This document shows positions 44,737 to 58,530 of a stretch of DNA of 64,000 bases, piece after piece. The notes beneath the pieces were generated by a model. It did no database searches. It was not told the DNA's origin and was given only the letters and a program-made list of their open reading frames with translations. How positions within the stretch are numbered: the first letter of the stretch is position 1; each line of letters starts with the position of its first letter. The translations under genes were made by a program, and so were the position numbers. Source of the stretch: Eriocheir sinensis (taxonomy: Eukaryota; Arthropoda; Malacostraca; Decapoda; Varunidae); NCBI RefSeq assembly GCF_024679095.1, contig NC_066513.1, positions 2,882,523 through 2,946,522 of the forward strand, in the 5' to 3' direction.

Positions 44737-45586
44737 GTATTAATCTTCCCCATTCCCTTTCCGTCCCCATCCCCATACGCGGGTCTGGGGTATGTGTAAA
44801 CCGCCCCATCCCCTTCCCGTCCCCGGCGGGCCAGACAAGACCAACCCGCAGGTCATAATAATGTTGGCAGCACTTTCAAACCAATAATTACAGAAAACGA
44901 GATAAATAATGCATTTTTCACACACCATTGTATTCATATATATTATATATCATAAAACAAAACAATAGCGTTGTTGATCTACATGTAAATAAAAGGTAAC
45001 GCGGGTAAGTTAAATTATGAGACAGGTTGGTATCAATGACTCGTCACACACACCCGGCCAACCACATAGGGTTTGCCAGGTAGTGTCATTGGTGGCATTT
45101 TTGTCTTAAGTCGAGGTGGTCACCAAGAAATGCCCTCTTTTATGGTATATGTTAAGTATTACTATAATAATGCCATATTTAGTCATCTATCTGCCGTCTT
45201 TTGCCTTTTTTGGGGCAATTATAGAGAAATCTTCAGAAATAGCTGTATGTTTACAATCAAATGGAAACACAAGAGTCTTTACAAACTAAAAGAAATATAT
45301 TAACTTCAGCAAAGTTTGCAATACAATATCAGTCATAGAAATATTCTGATACTTTTCAATATATTTTCTTCTATAATAACAAATAGAACACTATTTATTC
45401 ATGAAACATACGAAGAGGAACCTAAAGATGTTCTGCCTCGCACCCCGTGGAGTCAACACTTTTTCGACCCCATCCGCTCTCTCCAGGTAGTGTTAATCAA
45501 CCCCAACCCCCCGGGGACGCTTAAAACTGCGGGTCACAGCCACGGAAAAGGGATGAGATGGGAACGGGAATGGGGGAGATTAATAC
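44737..45586. mobile_element. Putative TIR element (about 35-bp ends)
   Basis: GTATTAATCTTCCCCATTCC at 44737 is mirrored at 45586 (GGAATGGGGGAGATTAATAC), and the match continues with mismatches for about 15 more bases. C-rich CCCCATCCCC blocks lie subterminally at both ends. No target duplication or protein was seen. It abuts the 5' end of the LINE on the right. Confidence 0.5.
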
Positions 45587-46452
45587 TCTCCAGAGGATAC
45601 ACCTGCTCGCGCTGCTGCCAGACCCACGCCCCAGCCTTCACAATCAAGCCGCCATTCCCAAACCTCCCAATCCCCCCCCTGCCTCCCCACACACTACCCT
45701 TGTCAATACCTCCCACCGTGGACCCACAGCCCCACGTCGCCCCCCTTACCCCTCCCGCCACCACGCACCTGCTGCTACACGCGGCGTTACCCCCAACCCC
45801 CTCCCCAGAGGAAGACGGAACAACAACAACAGTAACACCAACACCAGCCATCGACAGGGAAGCAGCACACCAAACAGACCACACTGCGGCAGGTGCCTTC
45901 AGCGGGGGTACACTCGCAACGACTGTAGCGTCATCGTCTGCGACTTCTGCGGGAAGAGAGGCCACACCCACGCTGAGTGCAGAAAACGGCAGGCAGAAGA
46001 AAGGAACAGCCTGGAGTGCGTATTCTGTCTGCAACGAGGCCACACCGCTGACACCTGCTACACCCGGGTAGCCGAGGAGAGACAGGAGTGCTTCCTCAGA
46101 ACCCTGCTGACGGAGAGACTCCAACTCAACCCACCACCTACCCCCACTCAAACACAACATCCACACCTCGGGCAGATCCCTGGAACAGCCAACAACAACT
46201 AACCGGCCATGACGCAGAACAGCCTTAGAATCCTGTCAGCAAATGTACGAGGCTTCAGAACCAACGTTGGCGAGCTCACACACGCCGTCCTTAGGAACCG
46301 AGCTGATGTGATGGTGGCAGTTGAAACGTTTCTGAATGATGAGTGTGTGACAACGTGTGACAGGATTCCTGGCTACTGCCACTGGGAGCGACGCGATCGG
46401 AAGGACAGACAGGGCGGAGGTGTGGCTGTTTGTTACCGGGAGGGCCTGCAGC

Positions 46453-46648
46453 CAGTGTTGCCAAATTAGCGGTTTTCCCGCTAAATCTAGAGGTTTTGTT
46501 TGAAATCTAGCGGGAAAAATCTTAAAATTGACAGGAGTAACTGATTTTTAACTCCAATCTAGCGGCAAATTTTTATGGTCTCACCTATAATCTGGCGGAT
46601 TTTTCATGCCATCCTAGCGGATTTGTAAATTTTGAGTTGGCAACACTG
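46453..46648. mobile_element. hAT-type MITE in LINE ORF2, perfect 8-bp TSD
   Basis: 196 bp with ends CAGTGTTGCCAAATTAGC and (reversed) CAGTGTTGCCAACTC, flanked by CCTGCAGC at 46445-46452 and 46649-46656. Several AGCGG motifs inside. Removing the element and one duplication leaves the endonuclease frame continuous (204 bases, divisible by three). Confidence 0.92.
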
Positions 46649-49326
46649 CCTGCAGCTACAGCCACTCTCTGCCCCTGTCGCCGAGCACATGGAGGACATG
46701 TTCTTCCGCCTCCTCCTCGCAGATATGAGCGCCGTACTTCTCGTCGCCCTGTATCGCCCTCAGTGGCAAGGCAGCGAGCCCCTCACCTTCCTCACCGACC
46801 AGCTGGACACCATCCTGGCCACCTACGACTGCCAGAGCACAGCCATCGTGGGTGACATGAACCAGCATATGGTGAGCAGGGCCTTCACTGAGCTGACAGT
46901 GGTCCACGGGCTCACAAACCACGTCACCTTTCCCACCCACGTGCGTGGGGGCTCGTTGGACCTTGTCTTGACCGGCTTGCCCGGGGACTCAGTGTACTGC
47001 CGCCCTCTGGAGAGAATCGGCAGCTCCGACCATAATGCAGTGCTGACTGAACTCGGCCTCAACCCCTCGCGTGAGGAAGCAAGGCAACGCGTCATCTGGC
47101 TGTGGCAGCGGGCAGACTGGCAAGCCATGAAGCGGGCACTAGCTGGCACTGACTGGGACGCCACACTCCGTGGTGACGTTGACCACAATGTGTCAGCCTT
47201 CTCTGCCACTCTCCTCCAACCCCAGAGGCAGCATGTCCCTCACAGGGCATATAAAGCCGACCCACGCGACCAGCCGTGGTTCGGCTATAGGTGCCGACTG
47301 GCTACAGAGAAGTACAGCGCCTGGAGGCAATACAAGCGCCGTCCCTCCCAGCGCAACAAGGCTCTGCACCGCGCTGCATGCAAGGCCATGACAAGGACAG
47401 CAGCGTGGGCCAGGAAAAGATGGGGAAACAGCCTCAGGAGGAAGCTGGCGTCCAACCAAGTTGACCCTAAGCAGTGGTGGTCCTTGGTGAAGGAGAGGCA
47501 CGGCACCATCACGCAGGACAGGATCCCGCCTCTCAAGACGCCTGCAGGGGGCCTGGAAGTAAAGAACCAGGATAAAGCTGACCTGGCAACCCACTTCACC
47601 AGCAAGATGACTGTCGAGGAGCCAGACAGGCATCCCCCCCTCCTCCCCCGTCTGGGTAACTTTGTCCTGGAAAACCTGGTAATCACGGAGGGCACAGTGG
47701 CCAAGCACCTCCGAGACACCAACACCAGAAAACCCCCAGGCACGGATGACATCAGCCCTTTCCAGCTGAAGCACTGTGCAGGGGAGCTGTCGCACCCCCT
47801 CACACGCATCTTCAGACAGTGCCTAAGCGCAGGGGTCTGGCCGACCCTGTGGAAAGAGGCTCGTGTCACACCGGTTTTCAAGAAAAAGGACAAAACAGAC
47901 CCGACCTACTACCGCCCAATCTCGCTCCTGTCGGTTGTTAGCAAGATCCTGGAGCGGATTATTGCTGAGCAGCTGACGCGCCACCTGGAGGAGAACCATC
48001 TATTGTCTCCTCGTCAGCACGGGTTCAGGAGAGGTCGCTCGGCATCAGACCTCCTCCTCCTGCTCAGCAAGTCTTGGCATGACGCCCTGGACTCTGGTCG
48101 CCCCTCACTTGTTGTTGCCCTAGATATTGCTGGGGTATTCGACTGTGTGTGGCACAGGGGCCTCCTGGCCAAGCTCGAACAGCTCGGCATCACAGGACAA
48201 CTGCTGCAGCTGTTTTCGAGCTACCTGCACGGCCGGAGTCTGAGGGTAGTGGTGAACGGGTGCACGTCAGGCAGTTACCCAATCACTGCCAGCGTTCCAC
48301 AAGGATCAGTACTGGGCCCGATTCTTTGGAACGCATACTTCGACGAGCTGCTCCGTGGCCTACCAGTGGCCTCAGCCTACGCCGACGACTGCACCCTGTC
48401 CCACAGCTACACCAGGGAGGAAACTGCGGACGTGATCGAAGCCACCAACCGCCATCTTGGTGACATCATGGCCTGGGGACGACGTTGGCAAGTCAAGTTT
48501 GCTGCCGAGAAGACCCAGGCCATGGTCATATCGCGTTCGGGGGAGGACGCCAGACTCCTGCAGGGACGGCTGAAGTTTAGGGACGACACCCTCGCTATCA
48601 AGGACTCCATCAACATCTTGGGGGTGGAGGTCGACTCCAGACTCAGTTTCGACTGCCACCTGGAGTGTGTGGCGCACAGAGCCTCCCTGAGGGTGACACT
48701 CCTGCGTCGCGTGCGGCACCTGCTCGACGCAGACGGGCTCCTGAGGCTGTACAAAGCCCAGCTGAGGCCCGTCATGGAATACTCCCCTCTCTCCTGGATG
48801 AGTAGTGCCTAATGTCGCCTCTCGCTGCTGGACAGAGTGCAGAGAAGGGCAGAGCGACTCATCCGCGATGCCACCAGCCATCAGCAGCAGCGACCACATG
48901 GACACCAGTGGCGGCAGTGGCAACATGGACAGCAGCTACATCACCAGCAGGACGCCCCCCGCTGCATGCTCGACAGCCTCGGGCACCGGAGAAGGGTCGG
49001 TGCCATCACAGTCCTACACAAGGCCCAGGTCCAACACACACCTCACATGGCGGCACTACGGGTCACTTGGAGGAGGAGCCAGCACACCACTGACACGGTG
49101 GCTAACGACCTCCTCCTTGAAATCCCGAGAAGCCGCACAGCCAGGTGCCAGAGGGCCTTAGCGAGTGCCACGGCCCACCTGTGGAACGCCTTCACGGGTG
49201 AAGTGGGCGTTAGGGCAATGGACACCCAGCAGGTGAAGGTGGCGGCTCATGCCTGGTGTCGCACTTACCCGCCCTAGTCACCTCCGCCTGAGCACAAGCA
49301 CAACTAGTGACAATGCTTTAAGATAG

Positions 49327-49350
49327 GCGACCTCAAGACAGAGGTCGTCT
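49327..49350 (+). other. 3' UTR stem-loop of the LINE
   Basis: GGCGACCTC and GAGGTCGTC pair around an AAGACA loop about 50 bases after the ORF2 stop. Stem-loops near the 3' end are recognition signals for RT priming in some LINE families; the role here is inferred. Confidence 0.55.
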
Positions 49351-49401
49351 TTAGTATGGAGACAATTTCCCCGCCCCTTTTGTCATATGTATCTTATGTT
49401 T

Positions 49402-49407
<6 letters not shown>

Positions 49408-49478
<71 letters not shown>
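49408..49478. repeat. (GA)n microsatellite
   Basis: About 35 GA units directly after the LINE 3' UTR; possibly grown from the element's tail. Confidence 0.95.
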
Positions 49479-49481
<3 letters not shown>

Positions 49482-49680
49482 ACCTAAACGAATGTTGGAT
49501 ATCTTTTTCGTCCATTATTTCAGCAGAAAATTATAATCTATATTTTGTGCAGAAATAATATTTTTTCATCAAAAATGTTCGTGTATCTATAACAAGGAGT
49601 GTATTTTGTGCGGTCGCCCAAGAGGCCCGTCAAGAAAGCCTACAGGCGCTGCAGGCAACACGCAAAAATATATGTTTATT

Positions 49681-49681
49681 A

Positions 49682-49749
<68 letters not shown>

Positions 49750-49841
49750 TTATCATTAATGTTTTATCTTTAATAATGATAACAACAACAATAACAATAA
49801 TAATGGTAATAATGATAATAAGAGTATCACTGTTGTTAAGC

Positions 49842-49923
<82 letters not shown>
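49681..49923. repeat. (TTA)n and (TAA)n trinucleotide arrays facing each other
   Basis: TTA units at 49681-49749 and TAA units at 49842-49923 are reverse complements, separated by about 90 bp of degenerate ATA/ACA triplets. The pair could fold into a long hairpin. Confidence 0.9.
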
Positions 49924-50183
49924 GTCCTGGTAATCATTGGACCTGTTATTTGGCGGCCGGCTGTGGCGAGCCAGGATCCGCAGAGGACTTTTCTCCCTCC
50001 GTCGGGGGTTTGATGCATCGCCTTCTGAACGTGGTCGAGTCCGTTTTCAAACTTGCCGTACCATTCTGCTAACACGCGTTTGTGAACCATGAAAAGGTGA
50101 GAATATACAGCTTATGCGCTTACTTGTTTATCCAGCATATATCCATCACCTCTTTTTTTTTCTTTATTTATTTTTACATCTTA

Positions 50184-50187
<4 letters not shown>

Positions 50188-50243
<56 letters not shown>
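50188..50243. repeat. (CT)n microsatellite
   Basis: About 28 CT units. Confidence 0.95.
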
Positions 50244-50248
<5 letters not shown>

Positions 50249-50510
50249 TAATCTAGCTGAAATGAAAAAAAATATACTTGCTTCTGCACTATGAAACAAA
50301 CTAATGCATCATTCAAGGCTTACTTATTCCTTTATAAAACTTGGGTTAGTTCAATAATTAACAGTTTATAAAGATGTACGCGAGAAACATAATGCTATAG
50401 AGAAATATGTAGCAAAGCAAAGAAACACTGTGTCCACCGCTGGCCGCACCTCACTTTATGGCCTCGTCCGTCGTGCCCAGGCCATGGTGCGGCGGCTCGG
50501 TAGTTTTCTC

Positions 50511-51765
50511 ACCTTCTCTGTCGTCCCTTTATTACCACGTGATAGTGGAAGCAAAGTTTCACCACCACCTCCGCCCCTCGACTCGGGAACGTTGTCGTTG
50601 TCGCCTCAACCTTCGAAGTACAGGGTGGAGTAGAAGTCTTTCGTGAACTGTGTTGTTGAGGGCGGTATGGTGCCGGGACGAGGGTGGGCGGTGCCTCAGG
50701 GGACCTTGTCGAGGTTTGTCTTGACTTTACGGGAAGTCTTGGCGTGATGGTGGGCGTGGAAGAGGTGGTGGAGCTTGTGTAAGGCGGTGGAAGTATCGCA
50801 GGAACGTGAGGTGGGATAGGAGTGACGGAGGAAGGGCTTTGGGAGGGAGGTGGAGTTTCAGGGAGAGACGGCGATGTAGCGACAGGAGGCGAGGAGCTTT
50901 GTGAAGGGGATGGAAACTTTGGGGGAGATGGTGGGAGGATTTTGTAAGGGGAATGAGAGGGACCTCGGCCAATGGGTGACTTCTTGGATACCGACGGTGA
51001 ATGAATGATGAAGAACGATGTTGAGCTTTCGGAGGGATCTGGAACCCCGGGGGAACTTGATCGCGGGATGATGGTGGCATAAGAAGGCGAGTATCCAGAA
51101 GAGGAGGATGAAAGCTGACTGGAAGGTGTGGGGGATATTATGTTGAAGAGCGGGATGGTGTACTCGAGGGTGGTAGATGAGGAGGGAGGGACATACTCTA
51201 TGGTTGAGGAGTCAGAGGAGGTGGCGGGGGGTGGTTGTGCTTTCCAGGGAGCTTGTGGCAGAATGGTTGAGATGGAGGAGGTAGGAGAGCTGCTGGAGAT
51301 TGAAATGGTAGAAGAACTGCTGGTTGTGGTTGATGTGGTAGGAGAGGTGGATGAGATAGATGTGGTGGAAGTGCTGGATGTGGTGGTTGTGGTAGGAGAA
51401 CTGGAGGAGACAGATGTGGTAGAAGAACTCTCAGGCTGTGTGGCTCCGTGAGGGTGAGTGTGAATGGGAAGGGAAGACTCGATAGTAGGGAGAGATGAGC
51501 TCCTCTGCGCTTCTTGGAGTCTGTGGGGGGAAGCACGAGTAGGGGAGTGGCTGGCGTCCAAAGACTGCCACTTAGGAAACTCGTGCCCCGCGGGGACTCC
51601 CTCCATCTCGGGTGCCTCCAGCCTAGGCTTGACCTGGTGCTTGACGAACACTGCCACCGTCTCCCCCGATGAGCCGATACCCGCGCGGACCAAACAATAC
51701 CCTTTCGGGAGGACCACGGTGGCCGGCTCACCAGGCCGATCCTGACGGACGTTAAAGTTAAACAT
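50511..51765 (-). CDS. Ser/Thr/Pro-rich protein, unrecognised; probably an exon
   Basis: An open frame of about 418 codons on the minus strand from ATG at 51765. Residues 1-60 are ordinary and folded-looking (MFNFNVRQDRPGEPATVVL, then GYCLVRAGIGSSGETVAVFV). The rest is low-complexity Ser/Thr/Pro with SPTTTTTSS-like and PPSPP-like runs, resembling a mucin-like or disordered protein. No signal peptide or membrane segment. The nominal TGA stop at 50511-50509 overlaps a strong donor: CAGAGAAG followed by GTGAGAAAA at 50512, so splicing there is more likely than termination and downstream exons may lie to the left. A TATA-like GTATATATT (51788-51796 region, minus) sits very close to the ATG. The composition is varied, not a simple tandem repeat, which supports a real gene. 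Function unknown. Confidence 0.55.
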
Positions 51766-51779
51766 TCGGCTTTAAGCAA

Positions 51780-53040
<1,261 letters not shown>

Positions 53041-53195
53041 TTACACATTTTGTCAACCTACTAATATCAAATGGTTCTATCTGTTGACGAATTTGTCACA
53101 TACAGGATTTCCCTACTGTTGCAGTATGCATTATGTTCTTCAATGACGTACAAGAGTTGCTCTTTGACAATAATAAATCATGACGTGATTTTCAG

Positions 53196-53201
53196 TTTAT
53201 T
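53196..53201 (-). terminator. Polyadenylation signal of cuticle gene 2
   Basis: AATAAA on the minus strand about 256 bases after the stop codon, a distance close to that in the first copy. Confidence 0.45.
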
Positions 53202-53456
53202 GTACATACAAAATAGCCATAAAGATGGAAAGAAGGATTGTCAGGTTGAAGGACTTGCCGTTGCACATGGAATGAGTTTCCTGCTGTAAAGGACCTGCTT
53301 AAGGGAGAGCGGGGATGACAACGCCGCTAATCTTGCTGATTGCAACCACCGTCTTGTCTCCTGTAGACATCCCTGAAGGGGATATGCAGCAACCCCAGCA
53401 GGGCGAGACCCCGACTGGCCGGCGGCAGTGCCCCACACGGTCGTCCATGGGCAGCC

Positions 53457-54226
53457 CTAGACACGCTTGAGGTCAGCGGTGAGCTGAACGTTCTTGCCGG
53501 ACTTGGTCACAATGCCGGACTCGCCGAAGTAAAGGATGTCTTCGATGAACTCCGGCGAGAACTGGATGATGGTGCCGTCGGTGAGCACCGCCCCGGCGTA
53601 GCCAATGGAGCCCACCTCGGGCCTCGTGAAGCCGTTGGTCACGTCGCGCTTCGTTCGCTGCAGGTCCAGGGTGAGGTGGACGTTCTTGCCGGACTTAGTC
53701 ACGATGCCAGCCTCTCCGATCTCCACGATGTCGTCCATGAACTCGCGGGTGAAGGGGATGATGCGGCCGTCGACCGTGACGATGCCGCTGCGACCGATTA
53801 GGCCCACGCCTTTCCTCGCGAAGCCGATGGGGCTGGCGGCCGCGACGGCCAACACCGCCGCTACTACGACCTGGAAAGCAAAGCAAACCTGAACACTCAA
53901 GCACCCCTTGCCTTGGGCTTGGAAGAGCCCTTGTAGAGGGCCAATTGGGTTTTGACAGCTCGAACTGCACTCAGTGTTAGGGTTCCTGATGAAACTAATG
54001 ACAGGCACAAGGTCAATGTATCCTGCCGGAGGCAACATGAGTACCATGGATGTGGTAAATCATTTTTTACTACAGTGAGAAAACTACGTCGAGGAATTTG
54101 GTAAAAAGTCACTCCTAAATAATCCAGCATGCAGTAAGACATCTCCCACTCCAAGCAGGCCGCAGGACCGACAATATAGGAGATCTGCGAGGTGCCACGC
54201 CTTGGGATACTCACAAGGAGCCTCAT
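53457..54226 (-). CDS. Crustacean cuticle protein gene 2 (paralogue of the 33-kb gene)
   Basis: Two exons on the minus strand: 54226-54215 (ATG AGG CTC CTT, then GTGAGT) and 53870-53457 (after GCTTTCCAG), stop TAG, 141 residues. Same architecture as the other copy: a signal peptide split after codon 4 and four 17-18-residue motifs in two long repeats. Amino-acid differences by direct comparison are I3L, K89E and T109S. The second exons differ at about ten of 414 bases, mostly silent. The 344-base intron and the flanks show no similarity to the first copy beyond the donor context GTGAGTATC. The frame is intact. TATAAA and a likely initiator lie upstream. Confidence 0.9.
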
Positions 54227-54292
54227 GTTTGCGGGGAAGTGTCTCTGTTGATCCAGAAAAGAAGACTGTGATCTGGTGCCGCTCAGGCCGAG

Positions 54293-54298
54293 TTTATA
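54293..54298 (-). promoter_or_regulatory. TATA box of cuticle gene 2
   Basis: TATAAA on the minus strand, 67-72 bases before the ATG, matching the spacing in the other copy. The 5' leader between them is otherwise different apart from GCAAACATGAGG around the start. Confidence 0.65.
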
Positions 54299-54324
54299 TT
54301 ATGGCAGCCCCGCGACCTTGGCGA

Positions 54325-54328
<4 letters not shown>

Positions 54329-54357
<29 letters not shown>
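54329..54357. repeat. (TG)n microsatellite
   Basis: About 14 TG units, some 35 bp upstream of the cuticle gene 2 TATA box. Confidence 0.95.
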
Positions 54358-54360
<3 letters not shown>

Positions 54361-54530
54361 TCACTCACGGCTTGATCACGAGCTGGCCCTGTCATTGCCA
54401 GCAATTACCCTCCCGATAAGAGCAAGATTCATTTGTCGATCTCTTGGTACTGCTGGGGCCTCCATACACCACACACCCACCTCCCTTGCTCAAGGGGGAC
54501 AGTAACCGCTCCTTTGTCACATAATAAATC

Positions 54531-54532
<2 letters not shown>

Positions 54533-54606
<74 letters not shown>
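54533..54606. repeat. (TG)n microsatellite
   Basis: About 37 TG units. Confidence 0.95.
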
Positions 54607-54608
<2 letters not shown>

Positions 54609-55600
54609 CCCACGTAAGTTGAAACAAGGCCAATCGAAATAACAATTATTATGTCAACAAACACAAGATAAGAAATAAAGCCAACTCACACGTTCTCTTT
54701 GCCTGCGGCACAGTGGGTCAGTGGCCTTCATTGTCTGAATAGTATCGGGTTTACAAGTTGCCGCGAAGGTGAAAACATAATCAAGTATCAAAAATGGTCA
54801 GGACATTCATAGAGTCCAGTATGTAAAGTGGTGGGTTTTTGTGTGTCTCCGCCCTGCACCGCTACAGTGGTGGCTGCGGCGCCTCAAGGCTTCACTCCTT
54901 AAAGGCTACAATGAGAAGGTCGTTTAGGCTTCCAGCGCTCATAAGTACATCAAATTAATGACAGGAAGCACAACAAGGAACATAGGTATAAGGGTGGCTC
55001 TTTCTGAGTGTTTGGCTATTCTTTAAAAAGTTGAATTGGCACACGGCCTGTTTCATGCTCCAGAGGCACATCACCGGGTAGGGGAGGGAGGCGGCCACTT
55101 AGTGATGGTAACCTTCCTTATTCCACTGTGCCCCTCGATGCACCCACACGTACCCCGTGGATACACCCGCCTTTGACCCTGAGGCAGAGCGGTGGATGCT
55201 TGTTGGCCCTTACACACAGCCACCCCAGATTATGTAACACTTTTTCTCATATTGCTTGAGGGTTGGAATGGCAAACACTTCCCTCTTCCTTAGGATATTT
55301 CTTTCATTGGAACAGGAAATTTAATCAGCGTTTTCATCATATTCATGCATTTTGTTTTTAAAGAATAACACTTCCACCATGGAAGTCTTACCAATTTGAT
55401 GTTAATAATTGTATTAATTTTACGACAGCACGTCATTCAGATTCACAAACTGCGAGCTTAAGTTTGTGCCTCGTTCCTCGCCAAGTACCTCCGCCCGGCC
55501 AGAAAGGAAAAGGAAAGGAAAAAAAATTACTGTGCATTGTATCAGGAAATAATGACTTGTTTGTTTAATTGATATATTTATTTATATCTATTTACCTCAC
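54607..55600. other. Intergenic, no gene recognised
   Basis: Unremarkable sequence upstream of cuticle gene 2, with an AGGAAAAGGAAAGG purine block near 55505. No exon or repeat was recognised. Confidence 0.3.
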
Positions 55601-55608
55601 TACTTTTA

Positions 55609-56335
<727 letters not shown>

Positions 56336-56706
56336 TATTAGACTATTTTCATCATAACTATTATTTTATTTATTTACATATTTATTTATTTATTTATTTA
56401 TTTTATTATCATTATTATTATTATTATTATTTTTTTTTTTGTGTGTGTGTGTGTGTGTATCGTTCACCCACTGTTTGGTCACGTGCAAAACTCGTGATCG
56501 CCGGCAAGTACCTCCTCATCTCTAAAGAACTTGTACCTTCAAAACACGGACGTATTGGCGCGGCGCGGCCACACACGCCTCACACACGGCCGACGTGTTC
56601 AGCTGTGGGAGGGGGGGAATAACAGCTCATGTGCGCGAGAAAAAAAATAATAATCTGCCTGAGCAAGGCAAGGACCTCAGAAGTCGAGCGCGTATATTCA
56701 CTACAC

Positions 56707-56710
<4 letters not shown>

Positions 56711-56755
<45 letters not shown>
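56711..56755. repeat. (TG)n microsatellite
   Basis: About 22 TG units. Confidence 0.95.
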
Positions 56756-56758
<3 letters not shown>

Positions 56759-56961
56759 TCATGAATACTTTTGGCTTGTGTGGGGGGCGAGTGTGGAGGG
56801 GGTTAGGGGAGGTAATTTGTGTCCAAATAATGAGCACTGGGGCCACGCGCAGCAATACTGTGTACCCACAACGTTACCTTTATGTATAAGTTGCACCTCA
56901 TATCCGCCTCGCGCTGCCCTTCCTATGTATTCCTTGTCCATTATATTTCCTATGGATTACA

Positions 56962-57086
<125 letters not shown>

Positions 57087-57246
57087 TGAAAGGTGAAAAG
57101 TCAAATAGGTTATACCGATTTTTATTTAATAGTCGAATATACACCAGTTCATTTTTTTTTTTTTTTTTGTCTACTTAGCAGGTCTTGAATATGGCGTACG
57201 TGTGTGCTCGTGTCTTAGTCTGGTTAGCCTACTCACTTATATGTTT

Positions 57247-57635
57247 ACCTGGTTGTCTGTTGAATGGTTTGCCCGTTTGTAGGTTGATAGTTGCTGTTTA
57301 ATTAATTAGTGGCGTTCATCTTCCTGTTGTGCGTGTTACCGTTGACCTTGTTCCTTCCTTATCTGGTTATTCACATTAGTCATTTACGTGGTTACCTGTT
57401 TGCTTGGATGAACGGTTTGCCTGTTGGTTGGTTGTTAGGTGCCGTTATCTTCAGTGGCATTCATCTTCCTGTTGTGTGTTACTGTTGGCCTTGTTTTTTT
57501 ATCCTGTTTAGTTACTCACCTACCTGTTGACGTGGTTACCTGTTTGCTTGAGTGGACGGTTTGCCTGTTGATTGGTTGTTAGTTACTGTTTAATTGTTGG
57601 TGGTCATCTTCCTGTTGTGTGTTACCGTTGTGCTT
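57247..57635. repeat. 145-bp minisatellite, 2.7 units
   Basis: Units begin ACCTGTTTGCTTG (or ACCTGGTTGTCTG) at 57247, 57393 and 57538. They share CGGTTTGCCTGTTG and CATCTTCCTGTTGTG. The third unit is incomplete. The units differ by point changes and small indels. Confidence 0.85.
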
Positions 57636-57772
57636 CAGTAACACATCATCACCATCATCATCGTCATCGTAAGCATCATAGGTGGGAAGAAAGGGAGAGT
57701 GGCGGCGGCGGGGAGGACAAGCGTTGGCCAGGTAGGCAGCTTTTTATGGCGGGCAGGTGTACTGGACTCCTT

Positions 57773-57774
<2 letters not shown>

Positions 57775-57813
<39 letters not shown>
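57775..57813. repeat. (TG)n microsatellite
   Basis: About 19 TG units. Confidence 0.95.
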
Positions 57814-57815
<2 letters not shown>

Positions 57816-58065
57816 AGCTCGCTACGTCTCATACAGTCCAGTGGTCCCTTCGTCCCGTTAGATCATCGGGTCCACTTTTTGCCGTGATGTGTTTGTGTCC
57901 AGTCCTTGCTCTAAGACGCGGAGAGCCTCACTAAAGCCCATATTCTCAATCATTTCTGGGCCTACACACCCACACTTGATAAGGCCTTCGTACAGGGCAC
58001 CATGAGCGTTGTGTTGCCCTGCTGTCTTTGTGTGTGTGCGCCATTCAGAGACACGCCTTTTGGGA

Positions 58066-58236
58066 TACCGCCATTCAGAGAGGAAGAAGTGTCGGGTCAG
58101 GGTCATTGGTTGATGTTTGCCGCGCCGGTCTTATCGCATAGGGTTAATGCAGGGTTAATGTAGTGAATGCTGCATTAACCCTATGCGATAAGACCGGCGA
58201 ACGCGTAAACATCAACCAATGACCTCTGACCCGACA

Positions 58237-58275
<39 letters not shown>

Positions 58276-58293
58276 TCTCTGAATGGCGGTAAC
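58066..58293. repeat. Palindrome with 62/67-bp arms next to minisatellite
   Basis: Inner arms 58090-58151 and 58170-58236 pair (GTCTTATCGCATAGGGTTAA against its reverse) around an 18-bp loop. Outer arms ACCGCCATTCAGAGA (58067) and its reverse (58277-58291) add to it, with a CT repeat inserted in the right arm at 58240-58272. The motif GCCATTCAGAGA also occurs at 58040. Confidence 0.8.
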
Positions 58294-58530
58294 ACTTTGT
58301 TTTTTCGTTTTTGTATATTTTTTTCCTTTTTGTCCTTTGCAGCGACTGGGCGGCGGCAGCTGTGCACCCTCTACTTGGCGATAAGACCCCGGTGTCACTC
58401 CTGCGGCTTCTCTGCTGAGTGGTATGGCATGCTGTCTTGGCACACCTCCCTTTATGAATGGCTTCGAAACCGTTACTTCGATGCGCACTTCTTTTATGAA
58501 TGGCGATAGGCAGGTTCACTAGTGTCACGT

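Larger units (their letters stand above)
45588..49405 (+). mobile_element. Nearly intact LINE (Jockey/CR1-like), ORF1 and ORF2
   Basis: ORF1 (about 45588-46202) is Pro/Thr-rich and ends with three CCHC knuckles: CGRCLQRGYTRNDC (Tyr in place of His), CDFCGKRGHTHAEC and CVFCLQRGHTADTC. ORF2 starts six bases later at 46209. The endonuclease has SANVRGFRTNV, AVETFLND, YRPQWQGS, VGDMNQH and GSSDHNAV. The RT has RPISLLSVVSKILER, SVPQGSVLGPILWN and the catalytic AYADDC. ORF2 is one frame from 46209 to 49277, about 954 codons, broken only by a 196-bp MITE (46453-46648) and one TAA at 48810-48812. The 3' UTR has a stem-loop at 49327-49350 and passes into (GA)n. GC content is higher than in neighbouring LINEs, suggesting a recent arrival. 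Confidence 0.85.

Noticed and set aside
45534..46166. Minus-strand 210-codon frame opposite LINE ORF1
   Set aside because: The plus strand has CCHC zinc knuckles in the right position before the endonuclease ORF, so the opposite frame is a shadow.
49836..50090. Minus-strand poly-Tyr frame ending in the TAA array
   Set aside because: Trinucleotide repeat translation, with only about 55 ordinary codons that match nothing recognised.
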